Positions 17,861 to 26,314 of a stretch of DNA of 42,064 bases are shown here, in pieces. The stretch lies in assembly GCA_026391715.1 (NCBI GenBank), contig JAPLDO010000024.1, positions 1 through 42,064 on the forward strand, written 5' to 3'. The translations under genes were made by a program, and so were the position numbers. The notes below the pieces were generated by a model that was given only the letters and a program-made list of their open reading frames with translations, did not search any database and had not been told where the DNA came from. Each line of letters starts with the position of its first letter. Position 1 is the first letter of the stretch. Origin of the DNA: Bacteroidota bacterium (lineage in GTDB: Bacteria; Bacteroidota; Bacteroidia; Bacteroidales; FEN-979).

Positions 17861-17868
17861 CAAAGGTA
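17861..17868 (-). promoter_or_regulatory. Bacteroidota -7 promoter box for the GH92 gene
   Basis: CAAAGGTA on the plus strand is TACCTTTG on the minus strand. Initiation a few bases downstream would give a leader of about 55 nt to the ATG at 17799. Confidence 0.65.
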
Positions 17869-17927
17869 ATGGTAATCGTTGTACCTGCAATCCTGATTGG
17901 CATTGCAATCCAGGTGTGGCGGTCGTC

Positions 17928-19010
17928 TTATTCACCCTTAATCTTCAGGAAGAGAATGTTTTTTCCATCTTTGTAGGCATACTCCACACTGCTGCACCTG
18001 CCGCGGATCAGTTTTAATCCTATTTCATCATCCGGGAAATTTTCGGTTAATGGATTTACTGCGGCTCCGGCGCTGGCGCATACCATCTCTACGTTCCCCT
18101 CTTTTTCAGAATAGGAAAGGCTAATAGTGATATTGGAAAAATCGCGTTGAAGCCCCAGAACCTCCTCTGCTATAAGCAGCGTATAACCGGTTACTCTTTT
18201 AGTCACAACATGCTTCTCGCAAAAAGCCTCCATCTCACCCTGCATGGCGTATAAGTCATAGTCGCCGCTTGCGATATTAATATGAAGGCTGCGAATGCGG
18301 TTGATGAATGCTTTGGTCTTTTCTTTCTGAGGGTTATCAAAAATCTGTTGCGGCGTTCCTTCTTCGTAGATCAACCCTTCATCGAGATAAAAAACCCGGC
18401 TTGATATATTACGGGCAAATTCCATCTCATGGGTAACGATAATCATTGTAATGCCTTCTCTTGAAAGGCGGCGGATAACCGCAAGCACTTCGCTCACCAT
18501 TGTTGGATCAAGCGCCGATGTGGGTTCGTCGAAAAGCAAAATTTCAGGCTCCATTGCCATACACCGGGCAATTGCTACCCGTTGCTTCTGTCCGCCCGAA
18601 AGTTCATCTGGAAAACTATATGCCTTTTCGGCAAGACCAACAAGTTTCAGAAGTTCGATGGCTTTTTGGTTCGCTTCCGCTTTTTTCATTCCAAGCAGTT
18701 TAATCGGACCAATAGTCAGGTTTTCAAGAACCGAAAGATGGGCATACAGGTTAAACGACTGAAAAACCATTCCCATTTTCCTGCGTATTTTCGGAACGTT
18801 GGTATGCTTGTCGAGAAGCGGTATGCCGTCAATAAAAATGCTACCGCCTGTTGGAGTTTCAAGAAGATTAAGACAGCGTATGAAGGTGCTTTTTCCTGTT
18901 CCTGAAGGACCGATTACGGAGATGATCTCTCCTTTGCTGATATCGGCGCTGATATCCTTTAGAACGACCAGCGCGCCAAAATGTTTTGAGAGATTTCTTA
19001 CCTTGATCAT
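17928..19010 (-). CDS. Polar amino-acid ABC transporter ATPase with C-terminal GHKL-like domain
   Basis: A 360-residue protein. Residues 1-245 are a GlnQ/HisP-type ATPase: Walker A GPSGTGKST (34-42), signature LSGGQKQR (about 138-145), Walker B ILLFDEP, and the switch His in IIVTHEME. Usual GlnQ-type ATPases end near 240-250; this one has about 115 more residues. The extension has a helix with AEEVLGLQ, a strand pair (ITISLSY, NVEMVCASAG) and a closing DEIGLKLIRGRCSSVEYAY then ILFLKI. That order resembles the C-terminal half of an RsbW-type HATPase domain with a degenerate N box. The domain call is inference. The ATG overlaps the stop of the permease gene by 4 bp (ATGA), so translation is coupled and the two form one transporter. 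Confidence 0.88.
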   Translation of the reverse strand: MIKVRNLSKHFGALVVLKDISADISKGEIISVIGPSGTGKSTFIRCLNLLETPTGGSIFIDGIPLLDKHTNVPKIRRKMGMVFQSFNLYAHLSVLENLTIGPIKLLGMKKAEANQKAIELLKLVGLAEKAYSFPDELSGGQKQRVAIARCMAMEPEILLFDEPTSALDPTMVSEVLAVIRRLSREGITMIIVTHEMEFARNISSRVFYLDEGLIYEEGTPQQIFDNPQKEKTKAFINRIRSLHINIASGDYDLYAMQGEMEAFCEKHVVTKRVTGYTLLIAEEVLGLQRDFSNITISLSYSEKEGNVEMVCASAGAAVNPLTENFPDDEIGLKLIRGRCSSVEYAYKDGKNILFLKIKGE

Positions 19011-21295
19011 AGCCTGCCCTCCATAGTTCTTTTGCTCCGTTTTCTTTTTGGATCCACCGAAATTTCAATCAAGCCCAAAGCCCAGGTGAGCGCCCAGGCG
19101 ATTATTAAATAGAGTACAGCCACCATAATCAGCGGAAAAAAGGCGTCAAAGGTGCGACTTCGGATAATATCGCTTGCCTTTGTGAGATCCTGAACCGCAA
19201 TATACCCCACAATGGACGTCATCTTGATAAGCGAAATAAATTCCCCTTTGTAAACCGGGAGAATATGGCGCAACGCCTGCGGGATGATGATGTAAATGAA
19301 AGTTTTGCTTTTTGTAAAGCCCCCGGCGATAGCCGCTTCGCGCTGCCCGCTATCAATGCTTTCTATCGAAGTCCTGAACATTTCGGAAACATAAGCGCCA
19401 AAGTTCAGCCCGAATGCAATCACGGCAACTATCAACGGATTAATATTTATTGATGCAAACACCACGTAGTAGATAATCATCAGCAAAACAAGCACAGGCG
19501 TTCCGCGTAACAGTGAAATGTAAAGCTTCGCCGCGTTAGAAAAAAGTTTTCTTTTCGACATTCTCAGGTAACAAACCATGCCGCCGACCAAAGTTCCCAG
19601 AATTGCCGCTAAAATCGAAATAAGTATGGTAACCTTCAATCCGTCAATGATGTGAAGATATCTTTTCTCATAAATGATGTTGTTATAAAAACTGTTTGAA
19701 ATAGACTTAAAAAAAGAGTCGCTTTCGGCTGGCGCTTCCTGATTATCGCCGGTTGCCGGCATTCCTTTCAATGGAACCGGGCGTTCGATATTTTTTCTTT
19801 TTGCAATCACGCTCACCCCCGATTCGTAATAGGGATCGGAAAAATCAATCTGTTTTTTCCGCTCCTCCGTGATCATCATGGAACTTGTGATCATATCAAT
19901 TTTATTGGTTGAAATAGAGGCGATCAGACTTCCAAACTGAAGATCAACCGGCACAAACTCCTTTCCGATTGAGGCGACGAAACGCTGAGCAAGCTCTATA
20001 TCAAAGCCAATAAGTCTGCCGTCCATGATAACGGAAGAAGGCATACCAAGATCGCTCACTATGCCAACTTTTAGAACCCCATCAGGCGTGGCGCATTTAA
20101 TATCGGGCATTTCTGACAACCCTTTATCCATCCACCGGTCAACCATATCCTTATATATACCGTTGGATTTGATCTCATTCAGAAACGCGTTGAACTGTTG
20201 GCGTAGTTTATCGCTCTTTTTATTGAACCCGGCGCCGATTTCGACGCTGAAAACATTTTCGGTAAGAATTCCCAATTCCCGGTTTTTACCGAGGATATCC
20301 CGCAAAGATGAATGATCAAAAAACGCAACATCAGTTTTATCTGAACTAACGGCAAAAATAAGGTCGGATACATTTTGATACTGTAATATTTTCGCTGCGG
20401 GAAAAGTTTTTGTGGCATAAGAATCGTGAATGCTTCCCAATAATACGCCAATACGCTTATCACTGATATCATCCAGAGATTTTAACAACGTGGCAGACTT
20501 TGCGGCGGCAGGACTTCTATTACCCCTCACAATTGCTGCAATACCGCTTTGATAGTAGCTTTGGGAGAACAACACTTTCTTCGCTCTTTCTTCGGTAATG
20601 GATAAGCCCGATCCGATCATATCAACCTTGCCGGCTATGAGAGCCGGAAGCATGGCTCCAAATTCCATATCAACAATTTCAAGCCGCTTCCCAAGTTTTT
20701 TTGCAATAAGAGAGGCGAACTCGATATCAAACCCGACAATTTTTTGATTGCCATCAATAAATGACATTGGTTCAGTAACAGCGGCAGCGCCAAATTTTAA
20801 TACGCCATTTTCATCGCTGAATGTTATTTCAGGCATCGGCGCAGGAGCTCCACTTTCAGGAAACCAGCGCTTTGTCATTTCATTGTAAACGCCATTTGAT
20901 TTAATTTCTGTAAGAACTTCATCCATCGCGGTTTTTAGAAGTGTGTCATGCAGCCTGACAGCAAATCCGTACTGATCGTCAAAAAGCAATTCTGGCAAAA
21001 CCACTAGTCCCTGATACTTCGCTGCGATGTTCAGTAAAATTGGTTTATCATAAACGGCGGCGTCAGCCTTCCCATCATTAACGGCAATGGAGCAATCGAG
21101 AACGCTGTTATAATATTCGATTTTTGCATCCGGAAATTTTTTCAACACAAACTGGTCGGCAGCGGTTCCGGTAGGAACGGCAAAGGTTTTACCTCCTTCA
21201 AGCATCCGGAGGTTCGTGATTTTTACCTCTTTTTCGCCGCAACCGCCAAGCGAAAGGACGAAACAAAAAAGCAGTAGTTTTATGAAGCGTTTCAT
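19007..21295 (-). CDS. Fused substrate-binding/permease of polar amino-acid ABC importer, permuted SBP halves
   Basis: A 762-residue lipoprotein-permease fusion. The signal ends LGGC (Cys19), so the N terminus is lipid-anchored outside the inner membrane. Then come four half-domains of the SBP_bac_3 family: a C-terminal half (about 27-150; ending NGVYNEMTKRWFPES), an N-terminal half (about 158-255; GFDIEF, ITEERAKKVLFSQSYY), a C-terminal half (about 265-395; ending NGIYKDMVDRWMD) and an N-terminal half (about 405-500; GFDIELAQRF, ITEERKKQIDFSDPYY). A linker follows, then a HisM-type permease (about 540-750) with the EAA loop REAAIAGGFTKSKTFIYIIIPQAL-like segment. The middle two halves make a normal binding domain; the outer two could pair into a second one. 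It is the gene upstream of the ATPase. Confidence 0.88.
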   Translation of the reverse strand: MKRFIKLLLFCFVLSLGGCGEKEVKITNLRMLEGGKTFAVPTGTAADQFVLKKFPDAKIEYYNSVLDCSIAVNDGKADAAVYDKPILLNIAAKYQGLVVLPELLFDDQYGFAVRLHDTLLKTAMDEVLTEIKSNGVYNEMTKRWFPESGAPAPMPEITFSDENGVLKFGAAAVTEPMSFIDGNQKIVGFDIEFASLIAKKLGKRLEIVDMEFGAMLPALIAGKVDMIGSGLSITEERAKKVLFSQSYYQSGIAAIVRGNRSPAAAKSATLLKSLDDISDKRIGVLLGSIHDSYATKTFPAAKILQYQNVSDLIFAVSSDKTDVAFFDHSSLRDILGKNRELGILTENVFSVEIGAGFNKKSDKLRQQFNAFLNEIKSNGIYKDMVDRWMDKGLSEMPDIKCATPDGVLKVGIVSDLGMPSSVIMDGRLIGFDIELAQRFVASIGKEFVPVDLQFGSLIASISTNKIDMITSSMMITEERKKQIDFSDPYYESGVSVIAKRKNIERPVPLKGMPATGDNQEAPAESDSFFKSISNSFYNNIIYEKRYLHIIDGLKVTILISILAAILGTLVGGMVCYLRMSKRKLFSNAAKLYISLLRGTPVLVLLMIIYYVVFASININPLIVAVIAFGLNFGAYVSEMFRTSIESIDSGQREAAIAGGFTKSKTFIYIIIPQALRHILPVYKGEFISLIKMTSIVGYIAVQDLTKASDIIRSRTFDAFFPLIMVAVLYLIIAWALTWALGLIEISVDPKRKRSKRTMEGRL

Positions 21296-21352
21296 GTGTT
21301 ATTTGTTCCAGATTAGTTGGAGAATAAAAAGGGCGCTGATTCCAACAAGCGG

Positions 21353-22069
21353 CTATACCAATTCAAAAGCGCAGAAATAATAGTTATTGGCAGCGCCTAT
21401 CAGTTCAAATTTAAGGTAATAGCTCGATGTAAACTCCTGGAAAGCTAAGAATTCATGCATCGGCACATTGAACTGATCGAAAAGAATTATATCCCCTTTT
21501 TTAAGATAAGGGGCAATCATGGTTAAAACATATAAGGTAGAAGTGAAAAGATCAGCATCCATCATTATAACCTTCTTTTGATCCGGCTTAATTGTTTTAA
21601 CAAAACCAGGCAGAGTTTCCTGAAAAAGTCCTTTATAGAAAGTAACCCTCTTATCATCAGTCACAGGTACATTTGCGGTCATTGCTCCGCGCTTAAAGCC
21701 ACCCCAGTCTTCAGGCAAACCCTCAAAAGTATCAAAACCTGCAAAAACCGACAATGGGTTTCTGTTAGCGCTAAGCCACCAGTTAAATGAATCGCCTCCC
21801 GAAACCCCGAATTCGAGGTAGGTTATTGGCTGATCAAGCCTCTTTTCTTTGAAAACGTATTCATACAATTTATAACGCTTGCCATAATCCCATTTCGGCG
21901 AATAAAAATCATTGAATTTTACATTTCTGTTTTTGCTGATCCATTTCGAAGCTTTCGAAAGGTAGGCAAGGTTCAGAAGGATGCCGGAGATGGGCTCTAT
22001 CAGCACATGCAGATGAAACCGGTAGAATAACCATTTTGTCTTTCGAATCAGGGTAATTTTAAATGACAT
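21353..22069 (-). CDS. TylF-like class I SAM-dependent methyltransferase
   Basis: A 238-residue protein with a basic, hydrophobic N terminus and a Rossmann methyltransferase core from about residue 70. YLEFGVSGGDSF is the glycine-rich SAM loop; FAGFDTFEGLPEDW matches the acidic strand and the GFDTFEGLP signature of TylF/MycF-type O-methyltransferases; VIMMDADLFTSTLYVL supplies the metal-associated Asp region and GDIILFDQF follows. Enzymes of this group usually modify sugars, often in surface glycans. Transcribed separately from the importer (57-bp gap) with its own promoter box. The substrate is unknown. Confidence 0.78.
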   Translation of the reverse strand: MSFKITLIRKTKWLFYRFHLHVLIEPISGILLNLAYLSKASKWISKNRNVKFNDFYSPKWDYGKRYKLYEYVFKEKRLDQPITYLEFGVSGGDSFNWWLSANRNPLSVFAGFDTFEGLPEDWGGFKRGAMTANVPVTDDKRVTFYKGLFQETLPGFVKTIKPDQKKVIMMDADLFTSTLYVLTMIAPYLKKGDIILFDQFNVPMHEFLAFQEFTSSYYLKFELIGAANNYYFCAFELV

Positions 22070-22092
22070 GAGAATAGGTTTTTATTTCATGC

Positions 22093-22100
22093 CAAAAGTA
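22093..22100 (-). promoter_or_regulatory. Bacteroidota -7 box for the methyltransferase gene
   Basis: CAAAAGTA on the plus strand reads TACTTTTG on the minus strand and fits TAnnTTTG. It ends 23 bases before the ATG at 22069. Confidence 0.5.
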
Positions 22101-22199
22101 GAGAATTATCAGTTATCGTTTTGCCGAAACTGATAAAAGCGTTTACAATCACTTTAATTCCGCTTGATTCCATTAATATCAATTAAAATCAAATTATCT

Positions 22200-22229
22200 T
22201 TTGAAAGTTCAAAAAAATCTGTACCTTTG
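22200..22229 (+). promoter_or_regulatory. rpmH promoter (-33 TTTG and -7 TACCTTTG)
   Basis: TTTG at 22200-22203 and TACCTTTG at 22222-22229 are separated by 18 bp, the best two-part match to the Bacteroidota promoter consensus in this window. The ATG of rpmH follows 20 bases after the -7 box. Confidence 0.8.
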
Positions 22230-22249
22230 CACCCTCAAAATAATTAGCC

Positions 22250-22411
22250 ATGACAAAAAGAACTTACCAGCCCTCGAACACGAAAAGAAAAAATAAACAT
22301 GGATTCCGTGAGCGCATGGCTACCGCTAACGGTCGTAAAGTATTATCAGCAAGAAGGGCGAAAGGAAGAAAGAAACTTACCGTATCAGACGAGTATTTGG
22401 ATAAAGATTAA
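22250..22411 (+). CDS. rpmH: 50S ribosomal protein L34
   Basis: A 53-codon gene reading [20 protein letters not shown] and on through an Arg/Lys-rich centre ([12 protein letters not shown]) to SDEYLDKD. This is the canonical L34 sequence, a small basic protein of the large ribosomal subunit. It has a strong promoter upstream and an intrinsic terminator downstream, so it forms a single-gene unit. The rnpA gene often next to rpmH is not here; the RNase P RNA gene is 5.5 kb away. The short extra tail after the basic core is typical of Bacteroidota. Confidence 0.96.
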   Translation: MTKRTYQPSNTKRKNKHGFRERMATANGRKVLSARRAKGRKKLTVSDEYLDKD

Positions 22412-22465
22412 TTTTCTTTTCCTGCAATACAGGATTAATCCGAATTCTAACCAATATTGAATATG

Positions 22466-22502
22466 AAGAAGATAACCACAGATTATCTTCTTTTTTTATT
22501 TT
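22466..22502 (+). terminator. Intrinsic terminator of rpmH
   Basis: A 10-bp perfect stem (AAGAAGATAA, 22466-22475, with TTATCTTCTT, 22483-22492), a 7-base loop and a T-rich tail (TTTTTATTTT). It ends 23 bp before the start of the yfhO-like gene. Confidence 0.85.
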
Positions 22503-22524
22503 CCGAAGTCAACGTAAATACTAC

Positions 22525-25011
22525 ATGGATATGAAAAATTTTGAACTCAAGAACATCCTGCCATACCTTGTCGCAGTGTTATTTTTTCTCGTCATTACGT
22601 TTGTTTACTTCAGCCCTCTTCTTGAAGGAAAAAAAATTCAACAGAGCGATATTGTCAATTATCAGGGCGTTTCAAAAGAGATAAACGATTACCGCGATAA
22701 AACCGGGCAGGAGCCTTTATGGACAAACTCCATGTTCGGAGGTATGCCCGCTTATCAGATTTCAGTTCAATATACATCGAACCTGGTGGGATTTGCCGAT
22801 AAAATTCTCAAACTTGGATTGCCGCATCCCGCAAGCCTCGTCTTTCTCTATTTTCTGGGCTTTTTTGTGCTTCTGCTGGTTATGCGCGTAAATCCCTGGC
22901 TTGCCATTGCAGGCGCCGCAGCATTCGCTTTCTCCTCCTATTTTTTCATAATTATCGAAGCCGGGCACAATTCAAAAGCTCATGCCATTGGTTATATGCC
23001 TTTCGTGATGGCAGGTATAATCCTCACAATGCAGAAGAAATACCTCTGGGGAGGACTATTTACCGCCGTTTTCCTTTCTCTTGAAGTGAAAGCCAACCAC
23101 CCGCAGATTACCTATTATCTCGCCATCATCATTTTACTTTATGGACTTTTTCAGTTAATTGAGGCATTCAGGTCGAAAGGACTAATCCCATTCGGGAAAG
23201 CCGTTGGCGTGTTGATAATTGCGGCAACTTTTGCCATTCTTACCAACATGACAAGTTTATGGGCAACCTGGGAATACGGGAAATATACAATCCGGGGAAA
23301 ATCGGAACTCACCAGCGACAAGGCGAATAAAACATCAGGGCTTGACAAAGACTATGCTACTCAATGGAGCTATGGCGTTGGCGAAACTATGACCCTTTTG
23401 ATTCCCAATTTTTACGGAGGGTCATCCAGTTTAAAAATTTCCGACAACTCAAAAATCATCGAAGCCATGAAATCAAATGGCATTCCGGATGAAAACATAA
23501 GGCAGTTTACAAATCAGCGCCTCCCTTTTCTCTATTGGGGCGCACAGCCATTCACTTCAGGTCCGGTTTACGTTGGAGCTATTATGGTCTTTCTGTTTTT
23601 CCTTGGATTGATAATTGTAAAAGGACCCTTAAAATGGTGGCTGCTCACTGCAACCGTTCTCTCAATAATGCTTGCATGGGGTCATAATTTTATGGCTTTT
23701 ACCGATTTTTTCCTGAATTATATACCAGGATATAACAAGTTCAGGGCGGTTACAATGATTCTGGTAATTGCCGAATTTACCATCCCCCTGCTTGGCGTCC
23801 TCGCGGTAAAAGAGATATGCGATAAACCCGACGATAGGAAAAGGCTTTTCAAAGGATTGCAACTGGCATTAGGAATTACTGCCGGTATAGCTTTAATCTT
23901 TTCCTTATTCCCCGGAATGTTCCTCGATTTTGCAGGCAGCAGCGATAAATATACGCAACAGCAATACCAGTTTCCCGAATGGTTAATGCAGGCAATCCGC
24001 GACGACCGCCTGAGAATGCTCAGAATGGACGCCATTCGGTCGCTGGTTTTTATCATACTGTCGGCTGGTATTATCTCGGCGCTGCTTTTCAAAAAAGTGA
24101 AGAAAGAGTACGCCTTTATCGCCTTAACCATATTTATCCTTGCCGATATGTTTACGGTTAACAAACGTTACCTGAACAACGACAGCTTCACCTCTAAGTC
24201 GCGGGTTGATAATCCTTATGAACCATCTGCTGCCGATAATCAGATTTTACAGGATACAGCCCCGGATTTCAGGGTGCTGAATTTAACCTCGAATACCTTC
24301 AACGACGCCGGAACATCTTACTTCCACAAATCCATTGGCGGCTATCATGGAGCAAAACTCCGCCGTTACCAGGAGCTTATTGATAATGGAATTGAACCCG
24401 ATATCCAAACCTTTTCACGGACCATGACCACCGATAGCGCATTTATTCTGAACATGCTAAATACGAAATACTTCATACTGCCAAACAAAGAAAAACAACC
24501 GTTTGTCTTCCCAAACAGGAACGCGCTTGGGAATGGCTGGTTTGTATCTTCCTTCCGCCTTGTTGACAATGCCGACGCCGAAATACAGGCAATCAAAAAT
24601 TTCAGCCCCGCTACAACAGCGATTATCGCCAGGGGATTTCAGGAATATATAACGGACTTTAAACCATCAAAAGATTCGGGCGATGTTATTACCCTTACTG
24701 AATACCTTCCGAATAAGTTGTCATATCGTTATCAATCGAAAAACAAAGGACTCGCCGTATTTTCTGAAATTTACTACCCGAAAGGCTGGAATGCTTATGT
24801 TGACGGGATTCTGACTCCTCATTTCCGCGCCAATTATGTTCTCAGGGCAATGGTTTTACCTGCCGGCGATCACAAGGTAGAGTTCAGGTTTGAACCAGTT
24901 GTATTTCATACGGGAGAGATGATTTCACTGCTCAGCTCAGGAGTTCTCATCCTGCTGGTAATTCTCGGAGTTGTTTTTGAAGCTCTCAAAGCAAGGAAAA
25001 CCCGCTCATGA
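22525..25011 (+). CDS. YfhO family multi-pass membrane protein
   Basis: An 828-residue protein with about a dozen hydrophobic segments (first about 13-30, last about 800-820) and a large soluble part at about 540-790. It resembles the YfhO family: conserved SDIVNYQGVSKEI loop after the first segment, PLWTNSMFGGMPAYQI, and a C-terminal soluble domain with YLPNKLSYRYQS and IYYPKGWNAYVDG before the last segments. YfhO-type proteins have a GT-C glycosyltransferase-like topology and are linked to lipoteichoic or surface glycan decoration in Gram-positives; a role in surface glycans here is inferred. It overlaps the next glycosyltransferase gene by 4 bp (ATGA), so the two are likely coupled. Confidence 0.85.
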   Translation: MDMKNFELKNILPYLVAVLFFLVITFVYFSPLLEGKKIQQSDIVNYQGVSKEINDYRDKTGQEPLWTNSMFGGMPAYQISVQYTSNLVGFADKILKLGLPHPASLVFLYFLGFFVLLLVMRVNPWLAIAGAAAFAFSSYFFIIIEAGHNSKAHAIGYMPFVMAGIILTMQKKYLWGGLFTAVFLSLEVKANHPQITYYLAIIILLYGLFQLIEAFRSKGLIPFGKAVGVLIIAATFAILTNMTSLWATWEYGKYTIRGKSELTSDKANKTSGLDKDYATQWSYGVGETMTLLIPNFYGGSSSLKISDNSKIIEAMKSNGIPDENIRQFTNQRLPFLYWGAQPFTSGPVYVGAIMVFLFFLGLIIVKGPLKWWLLTATVLSIMLAWGHNFMAFTDFFLNYIPGYNKFRAVTMILVIAEFTIPLLGVLAVKEICDKPDDRKRLFKGLQLALGITAGIALIFSLFPGMFLDFAGSSDKYTQQQYQFPEWLMQAIRDDRLRMLRMDAIRSLVFIILSAGIISALLFKKVKKEYAFIALTIFILADMFTVNKRYLNNDSFTSKSRVDNPYEPSAADNQILQDTAPDFRVLNLTSNTFNDAGTSYFHKSIGGYHGAKLRRYQELIDNGIEPDIQTFSRTMTTDSAFILNMLNTKYFILPNKEKQPFVFPNRNALGNGWFVSSFRLVDNADAEIQAIKNFSPATTAIIARGFQEYITDFKPSKDSGDVITLTEYLPNKLSYRYQSKNKGLAVFSEIYYPKGWNAYVDGILTPHFRANYVLRAMVLPAGDHKVEFRFEPVVFHTGEMISLLSSGVLILLVILGVVFEALKARKTRS

Positions 25012-26306
25012 AAAAAGTTTTGGTCATCGCTTACTACTGGCCTCCGAGTGGCGGAGCCGGCGTTCAGAGATGGTTGAAATTTGTAAAGTATCTGCGCGAT
25101 TTTAATTGGGAACCCGTTGTTTTCTGTCCCGAAAATCCTGAATATCCCGAAACCGATCTATCGCTTCTGAAGGATATTCCTAAAGATTTGGAGGTTGTCG
25201 CCTTTCCGATATGGGAACCTTATAATGCCTATAAAAAGCTTCTTGGTCAGAAAAAAGAGGTGAAAATAAATGCAGGGTTTCTCACAGAAACAACAAAAAA
25301 TAAGACTCTCGAAAAATTTTCTGTTTGGATCCGAGGCAATTTCTTCATCCCTGATGCGCGAAAATTCTGGATAAAACCTTCAGTCAGATTTCTGAAAAAA
25401 TATCTGGCTCAACATCCGGTTGATGTGATTGTTTCTACCGGTCCCCCGCACAGCGCCCATTTGATTGCCATGCAGATTGCCCGTTCTTTAAAACTTCCCT
25501 GGCTCGCCGATTTCCGCGATCCGTGGACAAATATTGACTTTTATAAAGACCTGCGTTTAACCAAATGTGCCGATAAAAAGCATCATCAACTGGAATTGAA
25601 AGTTTTACAGCAAGCCAGCGCCGTTTCCGTAATCAGCAAATCCATGTCTGATGATTTCAAAAGAATCCACAACCGTTCCTTTGAGGTAATTACCAATGGT
25701 TTTGACCTTGATGATTTGCCTCCCGGCGTCACTTCCGTTCGCGATCGGAAGTTCTCCATCGCCCACATCGGAACCCTGGTTAACACTCGTAATCCTATAA
25801 TTCTATGGGAATCATTGAAATGGATGACCGAAAATATTCCAAACTTTTCAGAAGATATTGAAATCAAGCTGGTTGGAAAAGTTGACATTGCTGTAACAAA
25901 ATCAATCGAAGAATTCGGGCTAACCCGGTTTGTTAAAAAAATACCGTATCTGCCGCACGATCAGGTGGTAATTTCCCAGCAGGAATCACAGGTTTTACTG
26001 CTGATAATAAACAATACTCCAAATGCAAAGATGATCCTGACGGGAAAATTCTTTGAGTATCTCGCCGCCGGGCGTCCGATTTTATGTATTGGTCCGGATG
26101 ACGGGGATGCGGCTGCCATTCTTCGTGAAACCAGGTCGGGATTGCTTGCCGGATTTGACGACGTTAAAACAATGAAAAACCACCTTCACAGCCTCTACCT
26201 CGATTATAAAAACGGCAACCTCATCGCGAAAAATGAAAATATCGGAAAATATTCAAGGAAGGAGCTAACAAAAGCTTTGGCAGAGGTTTTGAATAAAATA
26301 TCCTGA
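25008..26306 (+). CDS. GT4-like glycosyltransferase
   Basis: A 432-residue GT-B fold protein. The N terminus has the nucleotide-sugar transferase pattern YYWPPSGGAGVQRW and LADFRDPWTN; the C-terminal half has the GT4-type region with KFFEYLAAGRPIL and a Glu-centred segment typical of retaining GT4 enzymes. No membrane segment is present, so it is cytoplasmic or peripheral. Coupled by a 4-bp overlap to the YfhO-like gene, suggesting the two act on the same surface glycan. It ends 8 bp before the convergent MATE gene. Donor and acceptor sugars are unknown. Confidence 0.85.
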   Translation: MKKVLVIAYYWPPSGGAGVQRWLKFVKYLRDFNWEPVVFCPENPEYPETDLSLLKDIPKDLEVVAFPIWEPYNAYKKLLGQKKEVKINAGFLTETTKNKTLEKFSVWIRGNFFIPDARKFWIKPSVRFLKKYLAQHPVDVIVSTGPPHSAHLIAMQIARSLKLPWLADFRDPWTNIDFYKDLRLTKCADKKHHQLELKVLQQASAVSVISKSMSDDFKRIHNRSFEVITNGFDLDDLPPGVTSVRDRKFSIAHIGTLVNTRNPIILWESLKWMTENIPNFSEDIEIKLVGKVDIAVTKSIEEFGLTRFVKKIPYLPHDQVVISQQESQVLLLIINNTPNAKMILTGKFFEYLAAGRPILCIGPDDGDAAAILRETRSGLLAGFDDVKTMKNHLHSLYLDYKNGNLIAKNENIGKYSRKELTKALAEVLNKIS

Positions 26307-26314
26307 CGAAGACG

